From Saccharospirillum mangrovi (lineage in GTDB: Bacteria; Pseudomonadota; Gammaproteobacteria; Pseudomonadales; Natronospirillaceae), in assembly GCF_003367315.1 (NCBI RefSeq), contig NZ_CP031415.1, forward strand, positions 1,052,001 through 1,116,000: a stretch of 64,000 bases of DNA, read 5' to 3'. Below the pieces are notes generated by a model, which was given only the letters and a program-made list of their open reading frames with translations, had not been told where the DNA came from and did no database searches. Of this stretch, positions 18,001 through 28,185 are shown piece by piece. Numbering within the stretch: the first letter of the stretch is position 1; every line of letters starts with the position of its first letter. A program made the position numbers and the translations under genes.

Positions 18001-19214
18001 GGCTGCTGAGCCGACTGTTGCTGCTGATAGCGATACTGATCGTGGCGTTGGTTGGCACCTTCTGGTGGCTGACCGACGACGACAGCGCCGTGCCGCGCAC
18101 CATCATTCCACTCAGCGATCTGCGTAAATACCGCCAGTGGCTGGAGGATTATCATCCGGCGCGGTTGGTCAGCGGCCAGACTTATCGCATTGAAGTCAGT
18201 GAAGCGGATATTCAGAAGTTGGCGATTTTACTGGCGTCGACTCAGCCGCGTCTGGCGCATTCGCAATTTCGCGCCGAAGTGACACCGGAGCGGCTGGCGT
18301 TGGATGTCTGGTGGCCGACCGGCATTTGGGACCGTTATCTGCCGCTGCAATTGCAGTGGCAACCGCAGCAGCCGTTTTATCTGGCGCAGCTGAGCATCGC
18401 GGGCGTCCGCTTGCCCGCTTATCTGTTGGAACGGGTCAACTTGCGTCTGGCTGCGGTGCCGTCGGTATCCGATGCCGAACGGCTGTGGCGGCAATTGCAG
18501 CCGAAGGTGGAATTAACCGACGGCCAGATGGCGCTGGAGGTGGTCTGGGACGATCCGTTGCTGGCCGGTTGGATGCAGCGCTTTGCACCGTTCTGGTCGG
18601 ACCCGCAACAGGTTGAGCAATTGCGCGAAGAAGTGCTCTGGCTGGGCGATTGGCTGGGCCAGCGCGAGGATTTCCGCATCCCGCTGCGCGACGCCATGCA
18701 GGCCATGCTGGCGCGGCCGGATTTCGATTGGGACGCCGACGCCCCCGCCATGTTGGGCGCGCTCAGTTACGCGGCGTTGCGTTCCAGCTCCGGCCTGACG
18801 CCGGGTGAAGATTTGCCGGAACTGCCGTTCAAGCGGCTGACGCTGCAAGGGCGTTATGATCTGGCGCGGCATTTTGTGCTGGCGATGTGGCTGGGCACAC
18901 AGATGTCGCCGCAATCGGTGTTGGAATTGGCGGTCTACAAGGAGTGGTCAGATGCGTTGACGCGGCCCACGGGTTTCAGCGCGGAAGACATGGTGGCGAA
19001 CGTTGCAGGCCTGGAAATGTTGCTCTGGTTGCAGTCTTTATCCGACCAGGAACGTAAAGAAATCGGCCTGTTGACCGATGACAGTCTTATGCCGCCGGAA
19101 GCATTCTGGCAGCCGTGGATGCGCGAAGGCGAAGTGATGACCGAATCTCAGCTGCGCGAGCTGGTTGCCTCGACGCGCGCCTGGTTGGCAAACAGTCCTT
19201 TGTATCAGCGTTGA
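17997..19214 (+). CDS. Unknown membrane-anchored protein
   Basis: 405 residues; I do not recognise a family. A single N-terminal hydrophobic segment (about residues 4-24, ending TFWWL) is followed by an acidic DDD and a long soluble part, probably a membrane anchor with a periplasmic domain. The body is rich in Trp, Leu and Gln, with beta-type stretches at residues 60-150 and predicted helices after 160. No Cys clusters, nucleotide-binding loop or protease motif is seen. GTG at 17997 overlaps the stop of the RmlD-like gene (GTGA), so the two are translationally coupled and may act together. Codon use matches its neighbours. Confidence 0.7.
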   Translation: MRLLSRLLLLIAILIVALVGTFWWLTDDDSAVPRTIIPLSDLRKYRQWLEDYHPARLVSGQTYRIEVSEADIQKLAILLASTQPRLAHSQFRAEVTPERLALDVWWPTGIWDRYLPLQLQWQPQQPFYLAQLSIAGVRLPAYLLERVNLRLAAVPSVSDAERLWRQLQPKVELTDGQMALEVVWDDPLLAGWMQRFAPFWSDPQQVEQLREEVLWLGDWLGQREDFRIPLRDAMQAMLARPDFDWDADAPAMLGALSYAALRSSSGLTPGEDLPELPFKRLTLQGRYDLARHFVLAMWLGTQMSPQSVLELAVYKEWSDALTRPTGFSAEDMVANVAGLEMLLWLQSLSDQERKEIGLLTDDSLMPPEAFWQPWMREGEVMTESQLRELVASTRAWLANSPLYQR

Positions 19215-19346
19215 TCACGTTCAGCGCCACCGTGTCGGCCTTGCATCCAGCGGGCGGCGACAAACGGTCTATCGAATTGTGCTCGTGCGTGTGTGTCGTC
19301 AACCCCAAGGTTGAGCACGCCGAGTGTGTTTGGAGGAAGCCTGGCG

Positions 19347-20015
19347 ATGGCCAGTATTGATTTCAGTAAAATACGCCTGACCACCGGCCTGAGTATGAAA
19401 CTCGAGGTCGAAGGCGGCGACAGCAAGCGCCATAACGTCAACCTGATTGGCTACATTCCGGGCCGGACGGTGTTGATCACCACGCCGTTACTCGGCGAGC
19501 ACCGGCCGTTGCTGTTGCGCAAAGAGCAGGGCGTGATCGTGCGCTTTTTCTCCAACAAGAGCGCCTGTGCGTTCCGCACTCAGGTGGCACACATCTGCAC
19601 CACGCCGGCGTACTACCTGCACCTGACCTGGCCGGATCGGGTCGAAGCCGGTGAAATTCGTAAAGCCGAACGGGTGCTGGCGAATTTGCAGGTCACCATC
19701 GTCAATCAATCCAGCACCACCGGCGAGCGTGGTACCGGCGCCATTGTCGATTTGTCGACCACTGGCGCGCGTCTGGAAACGCTGCAGGCGCTGGGCAAAC
19801 CGGGCGACATTCTGCTGATGACGTCGAAGGTGTCGGTGGGTCATGTGACCCGGGTGATTTCCATCGAAGCGGTGATCCGGGCGGTGCTGGATCGGAAGGA
19901 GTTGTCGAACAGCGCAGCGGCGTATGGCATCGAATTCAAGTACGTGTCGGACATCGACTTCCTGGCGCTGCAAGCCTTCGTCAATGCCCAGATGGCGCGC
20001 GGCGCCGAGCGTTAA
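19347..20015 (+). CDS. PilZ-domain cyclic-di-GMP receptor protein
   Basis: 222 residues. The C-terminal PilZ domain has both c-di-GMP binding elements: RKAER (Arg105-x3-Arg109) and DLSTTG (Asp135-x-Ser137-x2-Gly140). The first 95 residues form a YcgR-N-like beta domain. Overall it resembles YcgR-type flagellar brake proteins, though the N-terminal match is only general. GGAGGA lies before ATG 19347; an upstream in-frame GTG at 19293 lacks such a site. It stands alone behind the unknown protein and converges on ispB, so its pathway (motility, adhesion or glycan synthesis) cannot be told from context. Confidence 0.85.
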   Translation: MASIDFSKIRLTTGLSMKLEVEGGDSKRHNVNLIGYIPGRTVLITTPLLGEHRPLLLRKEQGVIVRFFSNKSACAFRTQVAHICTTPAYYLHLTWPDRVEAGEIRKAERVLANLQVTIVNQSSTTGERGTGAIVDLSTTGARLETLQALGKPGDILLMTSKVSVGHVTRVISIEAVIRAVLDRKELSNSAAAYGIEFKYVSDIDFLALQAFVNAQMARGAER

Positions 20016-20021
20016 ACCGCC

Positions 20022-20993
20022 TCAGTTATCGCGCGCGACAGCCAGCTCCGCCAAACTCGCCAAGGCGGTTTTGTAGGGGCTGTCGGCAAAACCATCGAGC
20101 TGTGCCAACGCCTGTTCCACCTGTTGACGTGCCTGGGTTTTGACGTAATCGATGGCGCCGCAGCTGTGCACGATGTCCAAAATGGCGCCCATATCATCCA
20201 AGCCACCTTTGCGAATGGCGCGGCGAATCAGTTGAGCATCAGCTTCCGGAGCGGTCTGCATGGCGCGGATCAACGGCAGCGTTGGTTTGCCTTCGGCTAA
20301 ATCGTCACCGATGTTTTTGCCCAGCTTGGCGGCGTCGCCATCGTAATCGAGCACATCGTCGATCAACTGAAACGCCAATCCCAACTTAAGTCCGTACGTC
20401 GCCAGACGGTCGCACTCATCCGCGCTCAGACCGCTGAGCAACGCCGCGGTTTCGCTGGCGGCCTGGAACAGAATGGCGGTCTTGCCTTTGATGACGTCCA
20501 TGTACTGCGCTTCGCTCACATTCGGGTTGCGCACGTTCATCAACTGCATGACTTCGCCTTCGGCCAAGGTTCGGGTTGCGATGGCGAGCCGGTTCATCAC
20601 CGACATCTCACCGATCTCGACCAGCAATTCAAAGGCACGGGCGTAGAGGAAGTCGCCCACCAGTACGGACGGCGCATTGCCCCAGTTGGCGTTGGCGGTG
20701 GGTTTGCCACGGCGCATGTCGGAGGTGTCGACCACGTCGTCGTGCAGCAAGGTCGCGGTGTGCAGGAATTCGATAACGGTCGCCAGCTTGTGATGGCGTT
20801 GGTCAATGGCACCGCCGCTGATGCCCGAACTGAGCAGTGTCAACAATGGCCGCAGGCGTTTGCCGCCGCTGGAAATGATGTAATCGGCGATCTTTTCCAC
20901 CAGCGGGACGCGCGATTCCAGTTGCGCCAAAATGGTTCGGTTGACGGCTGCGAAGTCGTCGGCAACAACAGCGAAGATGGCATTCTGATCCAT
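20022..20993 (-). CDS. ispB: All-trans octaprenyl-diphosphate synthase
   Basis: Builds the C40 side chain of ubiquinone and menaquinone from FPP and IPP. 323 residues, as in E. coli IspB. First Asp-rich motif DDVVD in LLHDDVVDTSDMRRG; second DDVLD in QLIDDVLDYDG; conserved GGKRLRP near the N terminus. It is divergent from rplU, the standard ispB/rplU-rpmA-obgE arrangement. The real chain length (C40 or C45) cannot be read from the sequence. Confidence 0.93.
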   Translation of the reverse strand: MDQNAIFAVVADDFAAVNRTILAQLESRVPLVEKIADYIISSGGKRLRPLLTLLSSGISGGAIDQRHHKLATVIEFLHTATLLHDDVVDTSDMRRGKPTANANWGNAPSVLVGDFLYARAFELLVEIGEMSVMNRLAIATRTLAEGEVMQLMNVRNPNVSEAQYMDVIKGKTAILFQAASETAALLSGLSADECDRLATYGLKLGLAFQLIDDVLDYDGDAAKLGKNIGDDLAEGKPTLPLIRAMQTAPEADAQLIRRAIRKGGLDDMGAILDIVHSCGAIDYVKTQARQQVEQALAQLDGFADSPYKTALASLAELAVARDN

Positions 20994-21108
20994 GTGGTGC
21001 GCGGGTCCTGCTCAGGTTGGAAAGCGGCTAGCTTAACAGGGCCGGTGGCCGGCGTCAGGCAGGCGGAGGTGGGTCGAACGGTTCCGCTGAAGTTAGGCCA
21101 ATCCGGGC

Positions 21109-21137
21109 TTGCGCGGTGGGGTTGATATCCGTACAAT
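21109..21137 (+). promoter_or_regulatory. rplU promoter
   Basis: TTGCGC (21109-21114), a spacer of exactly 17, and TACAAT (21132-21137). It lies in the 269-base ispB/rplU intergenic region and would give a leader of about 120 bases before rplU. No other strong structure is seen in that region. Confidence 0.65.
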
Positions 21138-21262
21138 TGCGCGCCCTGATCGATCCGCTTCATTCCCTGTCATAGGGTGCTCCCAGCGTAGGCGATGCCT
21201 TTAGCAGCAGGTTTCAAGTAATGAGGTCGGTGCGGGTCGGAAACACTCAGATGGAGAATCCC

Positions 21263-21574
21263 ATGTACGCTGTAATCGTAAGTGGCGGTAAACAATACCG
21301 CGTCAGCGAAGGCGACACGCTGAAGCTGGAAAAAATTGAAGCCGAAACCGGTGCCAAAATCGATTTCGACAAGGTGTTGCTGGTCGCTGATGGCGACAAA
21401 ATCACCGTGGGCGAGCCCGCTGTGAAAAGCGCCAAGGTCTCTGCCGAAGTGGTGGCTCATGGCCGTCACAAGAAGGTGAAGATCCTGAAGTTCAAGCGCC
21501 GTAAGCACCACATGAAGCAGATGGGCCACCGTCAGTGGTTCACTGAAGTTAAGATCACTGGTATTTCAGCATAA
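21263..21574 (+). CDS. rplU: 50S ribosomal protein L21
   Basis: Large-subunit protein that contacts 23S rRNA and L20. 103 residues, the E. coli length, beginning [14 protein letters not shown]. The C-terminal signature [22 protein letters not shown] is complete. ATG 21263 is preceded by GGAG; two upstream in-frame ATGs (21221, 21251) would add a non-conserved tail. First gene of the rplU-rpmA unit. Confidence 0.98.
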   Translation: MYAVIVSGGKQYRVSEGDTLKLEKIEAETGAKIDFDKVLLVADGDKITVGEPAVKSAKVSAEVVAHGRHKKVKILKFKRRKHHMKQMGHRQWFTEVKITGISA

Positions 21575-21586
21575 CGGAGAGAAACC

Positions 21587-21841
21587 ATGGCTCACAAAAA
21601 GGCAGGTGGTAGTACTCGCAACGGTCGCGATTCCCAGAGCAAACGCTTGGGCGTGAAAGCCTTCGGTGGCGAAACCGTTTCTGCTGGCTCTATCATCATT
21701 CGTCAGCGTGGCACTCGTTTCCACGCCGGCGACAACGTTGGCATTGGCAAGGATCACACCCTGTTCGCCAAAGCCGATGGCAAGGTGGAATTCACCACCA
21801 AGGGCAAAGAAAAGCGCAAGTTCGTCAACATCGTCGCCTGA
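21587..21841 (+). CDS. rpmA: 50S ribosomal protein L27
   Basis: Large-subunit protein whose N terminus reaches the peptidyl-transferase centre. 84 residues starting [17 protein letters not shown], with the conserved [15 protein letters not shown]. There is no N-terminal cleavage extension of the Firmicute type. GGAGAG precedes the ATG; 12 bases separate it from rplU. A strong terminator follows. Confidence 0.98.
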   Translation: MAHKKAGGSTRNGRDSQSKRLGVKAFGGETVSAGSIIIRQRGTRFHAGDNVGIGKDHTLFAKADGKVEFTTKGKEKRKFVNIVA

Positions 21842-21866
21842 TCGACGGGTTAACAACGCTCTTGCT

Positions 21867-21893
21867 AAAAGCCCTGCATCGCAGGGCTTTTTT
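21867..21893 (+). terminator. Terminator after rpmA
   Basis: AAAAGCCCTGC and GCAGGGCTTTT form a perfect stem around ATC, ending in a T6 run. It lies only 38 bases before obgE, so obgE is read by read-through or from a promoter I could not identify. Confidence 0.9.
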
Positions 21894-21927
21894 GTATCCG
21901 TACCGATTCAAACAGAGGTCGCAGTAA

Positions 21928-23115
<1,188 letters not shown>

Positions 23116-23161
23116 TCGGGGCGCTATCATGCCGCAGTCGTTTCGCTAAAGGAGAGCGCCG

Positions 23162-24295
23162 GTGAGCAGTACCCGGCAACGCCATTCTGCTTTGACCGAA
23201 GGTCAGCGCTGGGTGGTCAAAATCGGTTCCGCTTTGTTGACCAACGACGGTCGCGGATTGGATGAGGTGCGCATCCGTCAGTGGGTGGCGCAGATGGCGT
23301 CGCTGCGCCAGCAAGGCGTGGAAATTGTGCTGGTATCGTCCGGTGCGGTGGCTGCTGGCATGCACCGTTTGGGTTGGCAGACGCGCCCGGAATCGATGGA
23401 AATGCTGCAAGCGGCGGCGGCCGTTGGTCAGACCAAACTGGTGCAGACCTACGAAGATTTTTTCCAGCAACACGGTTATCACAGCGCGCAAATTTTATTG
23501 ACGCACGACGACCTGTCGGATCGTCGCCGTTACCTCAACGCACGCTCCACCTTGCGTGCGTTACTGGCCTTGCCAGTCATCCCGATCGTTAATGAAAACG
23601 ACACCGTCGTGACCGACGAAATTCGCTTTGGCGACAACGATACCCTGGGCGCTTTGGTCGCCAATCTGGTCGAAGCCGATGCGTTGATTTTGCTGACCGA
23701 CCAGGACGGTTTGTTCGATGCCGACCCGCGCCATAACCCCAATGCACAGTTGATTGAACAAGCCTCCGCTAGCGATCCGCGTCTGGCTGGTATGGCCGGC
23801 GGCGGCGGTGTGCTGGGTCGTGGCGGTATGACCACCAAAGTACGGGCCGCGAGTCTGGCGTCGCGTAGCGGCGCTGTTACCGTCATCGCCGGCGGTCGCT
23901 TGGACGATGTGCTGCTGCGCATTCGTGCCGGCGACAGCATCGGCACGGAATTAACGCCGGAAATGGAACCGCTGGTAGCGCGCAAACAATGGCTGGCGGG
24001 CCATCTGCAAACCAAGGGTGAACTGTCACTCGACGCCGGTGCGTGCCGGGCATTGATGGAGCAGGGCAAGAGTTTGTTGGCCGTGGGCGTCACTGCGGTC
24101 AAAGGCCGTTTTCAGCGCGGTGAATGTGTGTCGCTGCTGGACGACAGCGGACGCGTGATCGGTCGCGGTTTGTGCAATTACGACAGCGACGAAGCGGCGC
24201 TGCTGGTCAAACAACCGTCCAGTCAATTCGAGCGCATTCTGGGCCACATGGCGGAACCGGAATTGGTTCACCGCGACAATCTGGTGCTGTTATGA
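23162..24295 (+). CDS. proB: Glutamate 5-kinase
   Basis: First step of proline synthesis: ATP-dependent phosphorylation of glutamate, inhibited by proline. 377 residues: amino-acid kinase domain ([44 protein letters not shown]) and a C-terminal PUA domain. GTG start at 23162 after AAAGGAGAG. The obgE-proB pairing is common in Pseudomonas-like genomes; proA is not here. The stop overlaps the tag ATG by 4 bases. Confidence 0.96.
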   Translation: MSSTRQRHSALTEGQRWVVKIGSALLTNDGRGLDEVRIRQWVAQMASLRQQGVEIVLVSSGAVAAGMHRLGWQTRPESMEMLQAAAAVGQTKLVQTYEDFFQQHGYHSAQILLTHDDLSDRRRYLNARSTLRALLALPVIPIVNENDTVVTDEIRFGDNDTLGALVANLVEADALILLTDQDGLFDADPRHNPNAQLIEQASASDPRLAGMAGGGGVLGRGGMTTKVRAASLASRSGAVTVIAGGRLDDVLLRIRAGDSIGTELTPEMEPLVARKQWLAGHLQTKGELSLDAGACRALMEQGKSLLAVGVTAVKGRFQRGECVSLLDDSGRVIGRGLCNYDSDEAALLVKQPSSQFERILGHMAEPELVHRDNLVLL

Positions 24296-24912
24296 CCGAC
24301 GCGAACGACGACAAAAGACGCTGCGGCTGGTGCGGCGGAGATACGCTGTATCAGGCCTATCACGACAACGTTTGGGGACGGCCGGTGCGCGATGGTCGCG
24401 AACTGTTTGCCAAGCTGTGTCTGGACGGTCAGCAAGCTGGTCTCAGTTGGATCACCATCCTGAGAAAACAGGACAATTATTATCGCGCCTTCGCCGATTT
24501 TGATCCGGTTGCCATTGCCGCATTCAGCGACGCCGATCTGGCCGAGCGGCTGACCGATCCGGGCATCGTGCGCAACCGGCTCAAGGTGGAATCGATCCGT
24601 CGTAATGCGCGGGCCTATCTGGCGATGCTTGATGCAGGCGACGATTTTGCAGCCTTTCTCTGGTCCTTTGTCGACGGCAAACCGCTGATTCATCGCTGGT
24701 CACGACTGGATCAGATTCCGGCGGTCACGCCACAGGCCGAAGCCATGTCGAAAGCGCTGAAAAAGCGCGGCTTCAATTTTGTCGGCCCAACCATCTGTTA
24801 TGCCTTTATGCAGGCGACGGGTCTGGTCATGGATCACCTGACTGACTGCCATTGCTTCGACGCCTGCGTTGCCGAAGCCGAAGCTTTTGCACCGATCGGT
24901 GCAAAGTCGTGA
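24292..24912 (+). CDS. tag: DNA-3-methyladenine glycosylase I
   Basis: Base-excision glycosylase removing 3-methyladenine. 206 residues. The zinc-binding ligands align with E. coli Tag: Cys11 and His24 with the same 13-residue spacing, and His/Cys in MDHLTDC near the C terminus. [10 protein letters not shown] and [17 protein letters not shown] are family hallmarks. ATG 24292 lies in an ATGA overlap with the proB stop. Longer in-frame readings inside proB are not needed. Confidence 0.94.
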   Translation: MTDANDDKRRCGWCGGDTLYQAYHDNVWGRPVRDGRELFAKLCLDGQQAGLSWITILRKQDNYYRAFADFDPVAIAAFSDADLAERLTDPGIVRNRLKVESIRRNARAYLAMLDAGDDFAAFLWSFVDGKPLIHRWSRLDQIPAVTPQAEAMSKALKKRGFNFVGPTICYAFMQATGLVMDHLTDCHCFDACVAEAEAFAPIGAKS

Positions 24913-24985
24913 CTTTCGACGCCTGTAGCCAGAGTCCGAGGCCCGTACAATGTTGGGTGTCGTAATTGGCTATTGAGTTTTATTG

Positions 24986-25471
24986 ATGCAGCACAAGCCC
25001 CCCTTTCTGCCCCCGGCTCTGGGATTGCTGGTGATGCTCGGCATCTTCTCACTGCATTTTATCTGGCCAATTGGCACGCTTTTCCCTTACCCCTGGAACT
25101 TCATTGGATTGATCCCTCTGGTGCTCGGCGCTTTGCTCAACATTGTTGCCGATCGCGAATTGCAGCGCGCTGGTACCACCAGTCGTCCGTTCGAACGGCC
25201 GACTTCGCTGGTGGAACGTGGTGTGTTCCGCATCAGTCGTAATCCGATGTATCTGGGCTCGGTCTGCATTGCTGTCGGCTTGTCGATCTGGGTCGGGTCA
25301 GTGTCTTCCTGGGTGGTCGTACCGCTGTTTGTTCTGGTGTTGTATTGGGTGTTTATCCGGTCTGAAGAACGCGTGCTGGAACAAGAATACGGCGTCCGAT
25401 ATCAGGCTTACTGCCGGCGGGTTTGTCGCTGGTGCGGCCGTTGCAAAGAACAGCCGTCGAGCGACACCTAA
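24986..25471 (+). CDS. Membrane methyltransferase of the ICMT/PEMT family
   Basis: 161 residues with about four hydrophobic segments. The C-terminal half has the family pattern RISRNPMYLG, then EERVLEQEYGVRYQAYCRRVCRW, which binds S-adenosylmethionine in isoprenylcysteine carboxyl-methyltransferase and phospholipid N-methyltransferase relatives. Bacterial members methylate small lipids or unknown targets, so the substrate stays open. ATG 24986 is preferred over TTG 24983. The tail is Cys-rich (CRRVCRWCGRC), which is unusual. It is followed by the RND exporter gene. Confidence 0.75.
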   Translation: MQHKPPFLPPALGLLVMLGIFSLHFIWPIGTLFPYPWNFIGLIPLVLGALLNIVADRELQRAGTTSRPFERPTSLVERGVFRISRNPMYLGSVCIAVGLSIWVGSVSSWVVVPLFVLVLYWVFIRSEERVLEQEYGVRYQAYCRRVCRWCGRCKEQPSSDT

Positions 25472-25545
25472 ACAGTCGCCAACAAGCCGACCCTTAAGTA
25501 GCATGGGCGTTTTGCTGCCCAGGCTTCGCCAAGGAAACACTCAGC

Positions 25546-28170
25546 ATGTGGTCTCGTCTGCTTCACCTCTATGAACGCTTGATTACCGAACGCGCCCTCT
25601 GGTTGATGGTGGCGTTGGCTGTATTGTTGGCCGTCTTCGGTTACCAGGCCCGGCATTTTTCGCTGGATGCGTCCGCCGAAAGTCTGCTGTTGGAAAACGA
25701 TCCCGATCTGGAATTATTCCGCACCGTTTCCGAGCGCTACGGTTCGCAGGAATTTCTGGTGCTGACGTATACGCCAGAAGAGTCTTTGTTCGCTCAGAAA
25801 TCCCTGGACGTCTTACTCGATTTACGCGACGAATTGCGCCAACTGGACGCGGTCGATTCGGTGGTGTCGGTAATGGACGTGCCGTTGTTGTCCAACCCAC
25901 CGGTGCCGATGACTGAGCTGGTCAGCAACATCAAAACGCTCGAAGACCCGGACGCCAATTTGGATATGGCGCGCTCGGAATTGGCGAACAGCCCGCTGTA
26001 CGTCAACTTGCTGCTGAACCTCGATGCCAACACCACGGCACTGCAAATTAACTTCCCGCGCGATGAAGTGCAGGATGATTTGCTGGCGCAGCGCGAGCAA
26101 TTGCAGGCGTTGCGCGATGCTGAATCCGCCGACTTCGATCCAGACCAGTTAACGGCGGTGGAAACCGCTTTGCGTGACCGCCGCGACGAGCGCTCGGCCA
26201 GCATCGGCCAGGCCATCGAAGCTGTGCGCGCCATCATGGCTAAATACGAAGCCTATGGCGAACTGCACCTAGGCGGCGTGCCGATGATCGCCGACGACAT
26301 CATCCGTTTTGTGCGCAGCGATCTGATCACCTTCGGTGTCGGCGTATTGTTTCTGCTGATTGCTACTTTGACCGCTATTTTCCGTCACCCGCGTTGGGTG
26401 GTGTTGCCGATGATCAGCTGCGGCGTCGTCGTTGTCGCCATGCTCGGTATTCTCGGTTGGGGGCGCTGGCCGGTGACGGTCATTTCCAGCAATTTTATTT
26501 CGTTGCTGCTGATTTTAACGATGTCGATGTCGATTCATTTGATCGTGCGTTACCGCGAATTGCTGCGGAAACATCCCGATTGGGATCAGCGCCAATTGGT
26601 GACCACCACGGTCCGTCGCATCGCTGTGCCCTGCTTGTACATGGCGCTGACCACCGGCGTTGCCTTCGCCTCCTTGTTGTTCAGCGGCATCCGCCCGGTG
26701 ATTAATTTTGGTTGGATGATGACGCTGGGTATTGGCGTTGCCTTTGTCGTGACCTTCCTGTTATTCCCGTCGATGTTGGTGCTGCTGGGTAAAAAAGAAA
26801 GCACCGGTGAGCGGCGTCAGGGCGGTGTGGCGAGTCGGTTTTTTACTCATCTGACGCTGCGTTCCGGCGGTTGGATTTGGGTTGCCAGTCTGGCGTTAGC
26901 CGGCCTGACGCTGGTCGGTGTTTCGCGTTTGGTGGTGGAAAACAGCTTTATCGATTACTTCGGCGAAAACACCGAAATTTATCAGGGCATGACGGTGATT
27001 GATCAGCGCCTGGGCGGTACCACGCCGCTGGAAGTACTGATTAATTTTCCGGATGCGTCGTCGTTGCAACCGGCCGACGGTGTCGATGTCGAACAATTGG
27101 AAGAGGCGGCGGAAAGCGTTGCGGCCATGCAATCCGAAGTGGCCGATGATGGCTTTATCGATGATTCTGAAAGCGCTTTTATTGAAGAAGATTTTCTCAG
27201 CATGGACGGCGGCCAGGTTGGCTCTTTCCAGGATGATTTTGTCGAAGACGACGACCCGCAAAAATACTGGTTCACCAGCGACAAAGTGGAAAGGATTCGG
27301 GCGCTGCATAATTATTTGGACGCCCAGCCGGAAACCGGCAAAGTCATTTCGCTGGCGACCATGGTGACCATTGCCGAATCGTTCAATAACGGCGAACCGC
27401 TGAGCAATTTGCAGTTAGCGTTGTTGTACTCAGTGATACCGGCAGAGTTCCGGGCGTTGGTAATCGACCCCTATGTGTCGGTCGAACATAACCAGGCGCG
27501 CATCAACGTGCGCATTCTCGATTCGATGGACGGCCTGAAGCGCGACGCCTTGTTGCAGCGCATCGAAACCGACGCAGTTGAGCAACTCGGTTTCGAACCG
27601 GGCCAGGTGCAATTGAGCGGCATGATGGTGCTCTACAACAACATGTTGCAGAGCCTGTTTGATTCGCAAATCAAAACGTTGGGTGCGGTGTTCACCGGCA
27701 TCATGCTGATGTTTTTATTGTTGTTCCGCAGCCTGAAACTCAGCTTGATTGCCATGGCACCGAATCTGCTCGCCGCCGGTTGTGTGCTCGGCATTATGGG
27801 TTGGTTCGGCATTCCGCTGGACATGATGACCATCACCATTGCCAGCATTACCATCGGCATTGCGGTCGACAACACCATTCATTACATCGTGCGTTTCCAA
27901 CGCGAATTTGCCAAAGACGGCCAGTATGTGCGCGCGCTGAAACGCAGCCACGATTCCATTGGCAAAGCGATGTATTACACCTCTCTGACCATCATTCTGG
28001 GCTTCTCGATTTTGATGCTGTCGAACTTCCGGCCGACGCTCTATTTCGGTCTGCTGACGGCGCTGGCGATGGTGGTTGCCCTGGTCGGCGCTTTGACCTT
28101 GTTGCCGCGTCTGATCGTGTTGTTCAAGCCGTTTCCAAAACCGCAATCGCTGATACCATCGAACGACTGA
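25546..28170 (+). CDS. RND superfamily exporter (MMPL/HAE3 type)
   Basis: Inner-membrane, proton-driven exporter of hydrophobic molecules by family. 874 residues in the usual RND layout: span 1 near residue 20, large periplasmic loop 1, a bundle of spans from about 258 to 420, span 7 near 440, periplasmic loop 2, and a second bundle from about 705 to 865. The second bundle contains LDMMTITIASITIGIAVDNTIHY, the region with the proton-relay acidic residue. Loop 2 has a very acidic insertion at about 513-572. No membrane-fusion or outer-membrane partner gene is adjacent, consistent with the stand-alone HAE3 class. Substrate unknown; sterol or hopanoid-like lipids are one family precedent. Confidence 0.82.
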   Translation: MWSRLLHLYERLITERALWLMVALAVLLAVFGYQARHFSLDASAESLLLENDPDLELFRTVSERYGSQEFLVLTYTPEESLFAQKSLDVLLDLRDELRQLDAVDSVVSVMDVPLLSNPPVPMTELVSNIKTLEDPDANLDMARSELANSPLYVNLLLNLDANTTALQINFPRDEVQDDLLAQREQLQALRDAESADFDPDQLTAVETALRDRRDERSASIGQAIEAVRAIMAKYEAYGELHLGGVPMIADDIIRFVRSDLITFGVGVLFLLIATLTAIFRHPRWVVLPMISCGVVVVAMLGILGWGRWPVTVISSNFISLLLILTMSMSIHLIVRYRELLRKHPDWDQRQLVTTTVRRIAVPCLYMALTTGVAFASLLFSGIRPVINFGWMMTLGIGVAFVVTFLLFPSMLVLLGKKESTGERRQGGVASRFFTHLTLRSGGWIWVASLALAGLTLVGVSRLVVENSFIDYFGENTEIYQGMTVIDQRLGGTTPLEVLINFPDASSLQPADGVDVEQLEEAAESVAAMQSEVADDGFIDDSESAFIEEDFLSMDGGQVGSFQDDFVEDDDPQKYWFTSDKVERIRALHNYLDAQPETGKVISLATMVTIAESFNNGEPLSNLQLALLYSVIPAEFRALVIDPYVSVEHNQARINVRILDSMDGLKRDALLQRIETDAVEQLGFEPGQVQLSGMMVLYNNMLQSLFDSQIKTLGAVFTGIMLMFLLLFRSLKLSLIAMAPNLLAAGCVLGIMGWFGIPLDMMTITIASITIGIAVDNTIHYIVRFQREFAKDGQYVRALKRSHDSIGKAMYYTSLTIILGFSILMLSNFRPTLYFGLLTALAMVVALVGALTLLPRLIVLFKPFPKPQSLIPSND

Positions 28171-28185
28171 GCCATTGGCTCAGTC
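28165..28185. other. Perfect 9-bp hairpin at the convergent RND/fumC ends
   Basis: GACTGAGCC-ATT-GGCTCAGTC. The left arm contains the TGA stop of the RND gene and the right arm contains the reverse complement of the fumC TGA stop. Neither side has a T run, so it may be a weak bidirectional terminator or an mRNA-end stabilising stem. Confidence 0.5.
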
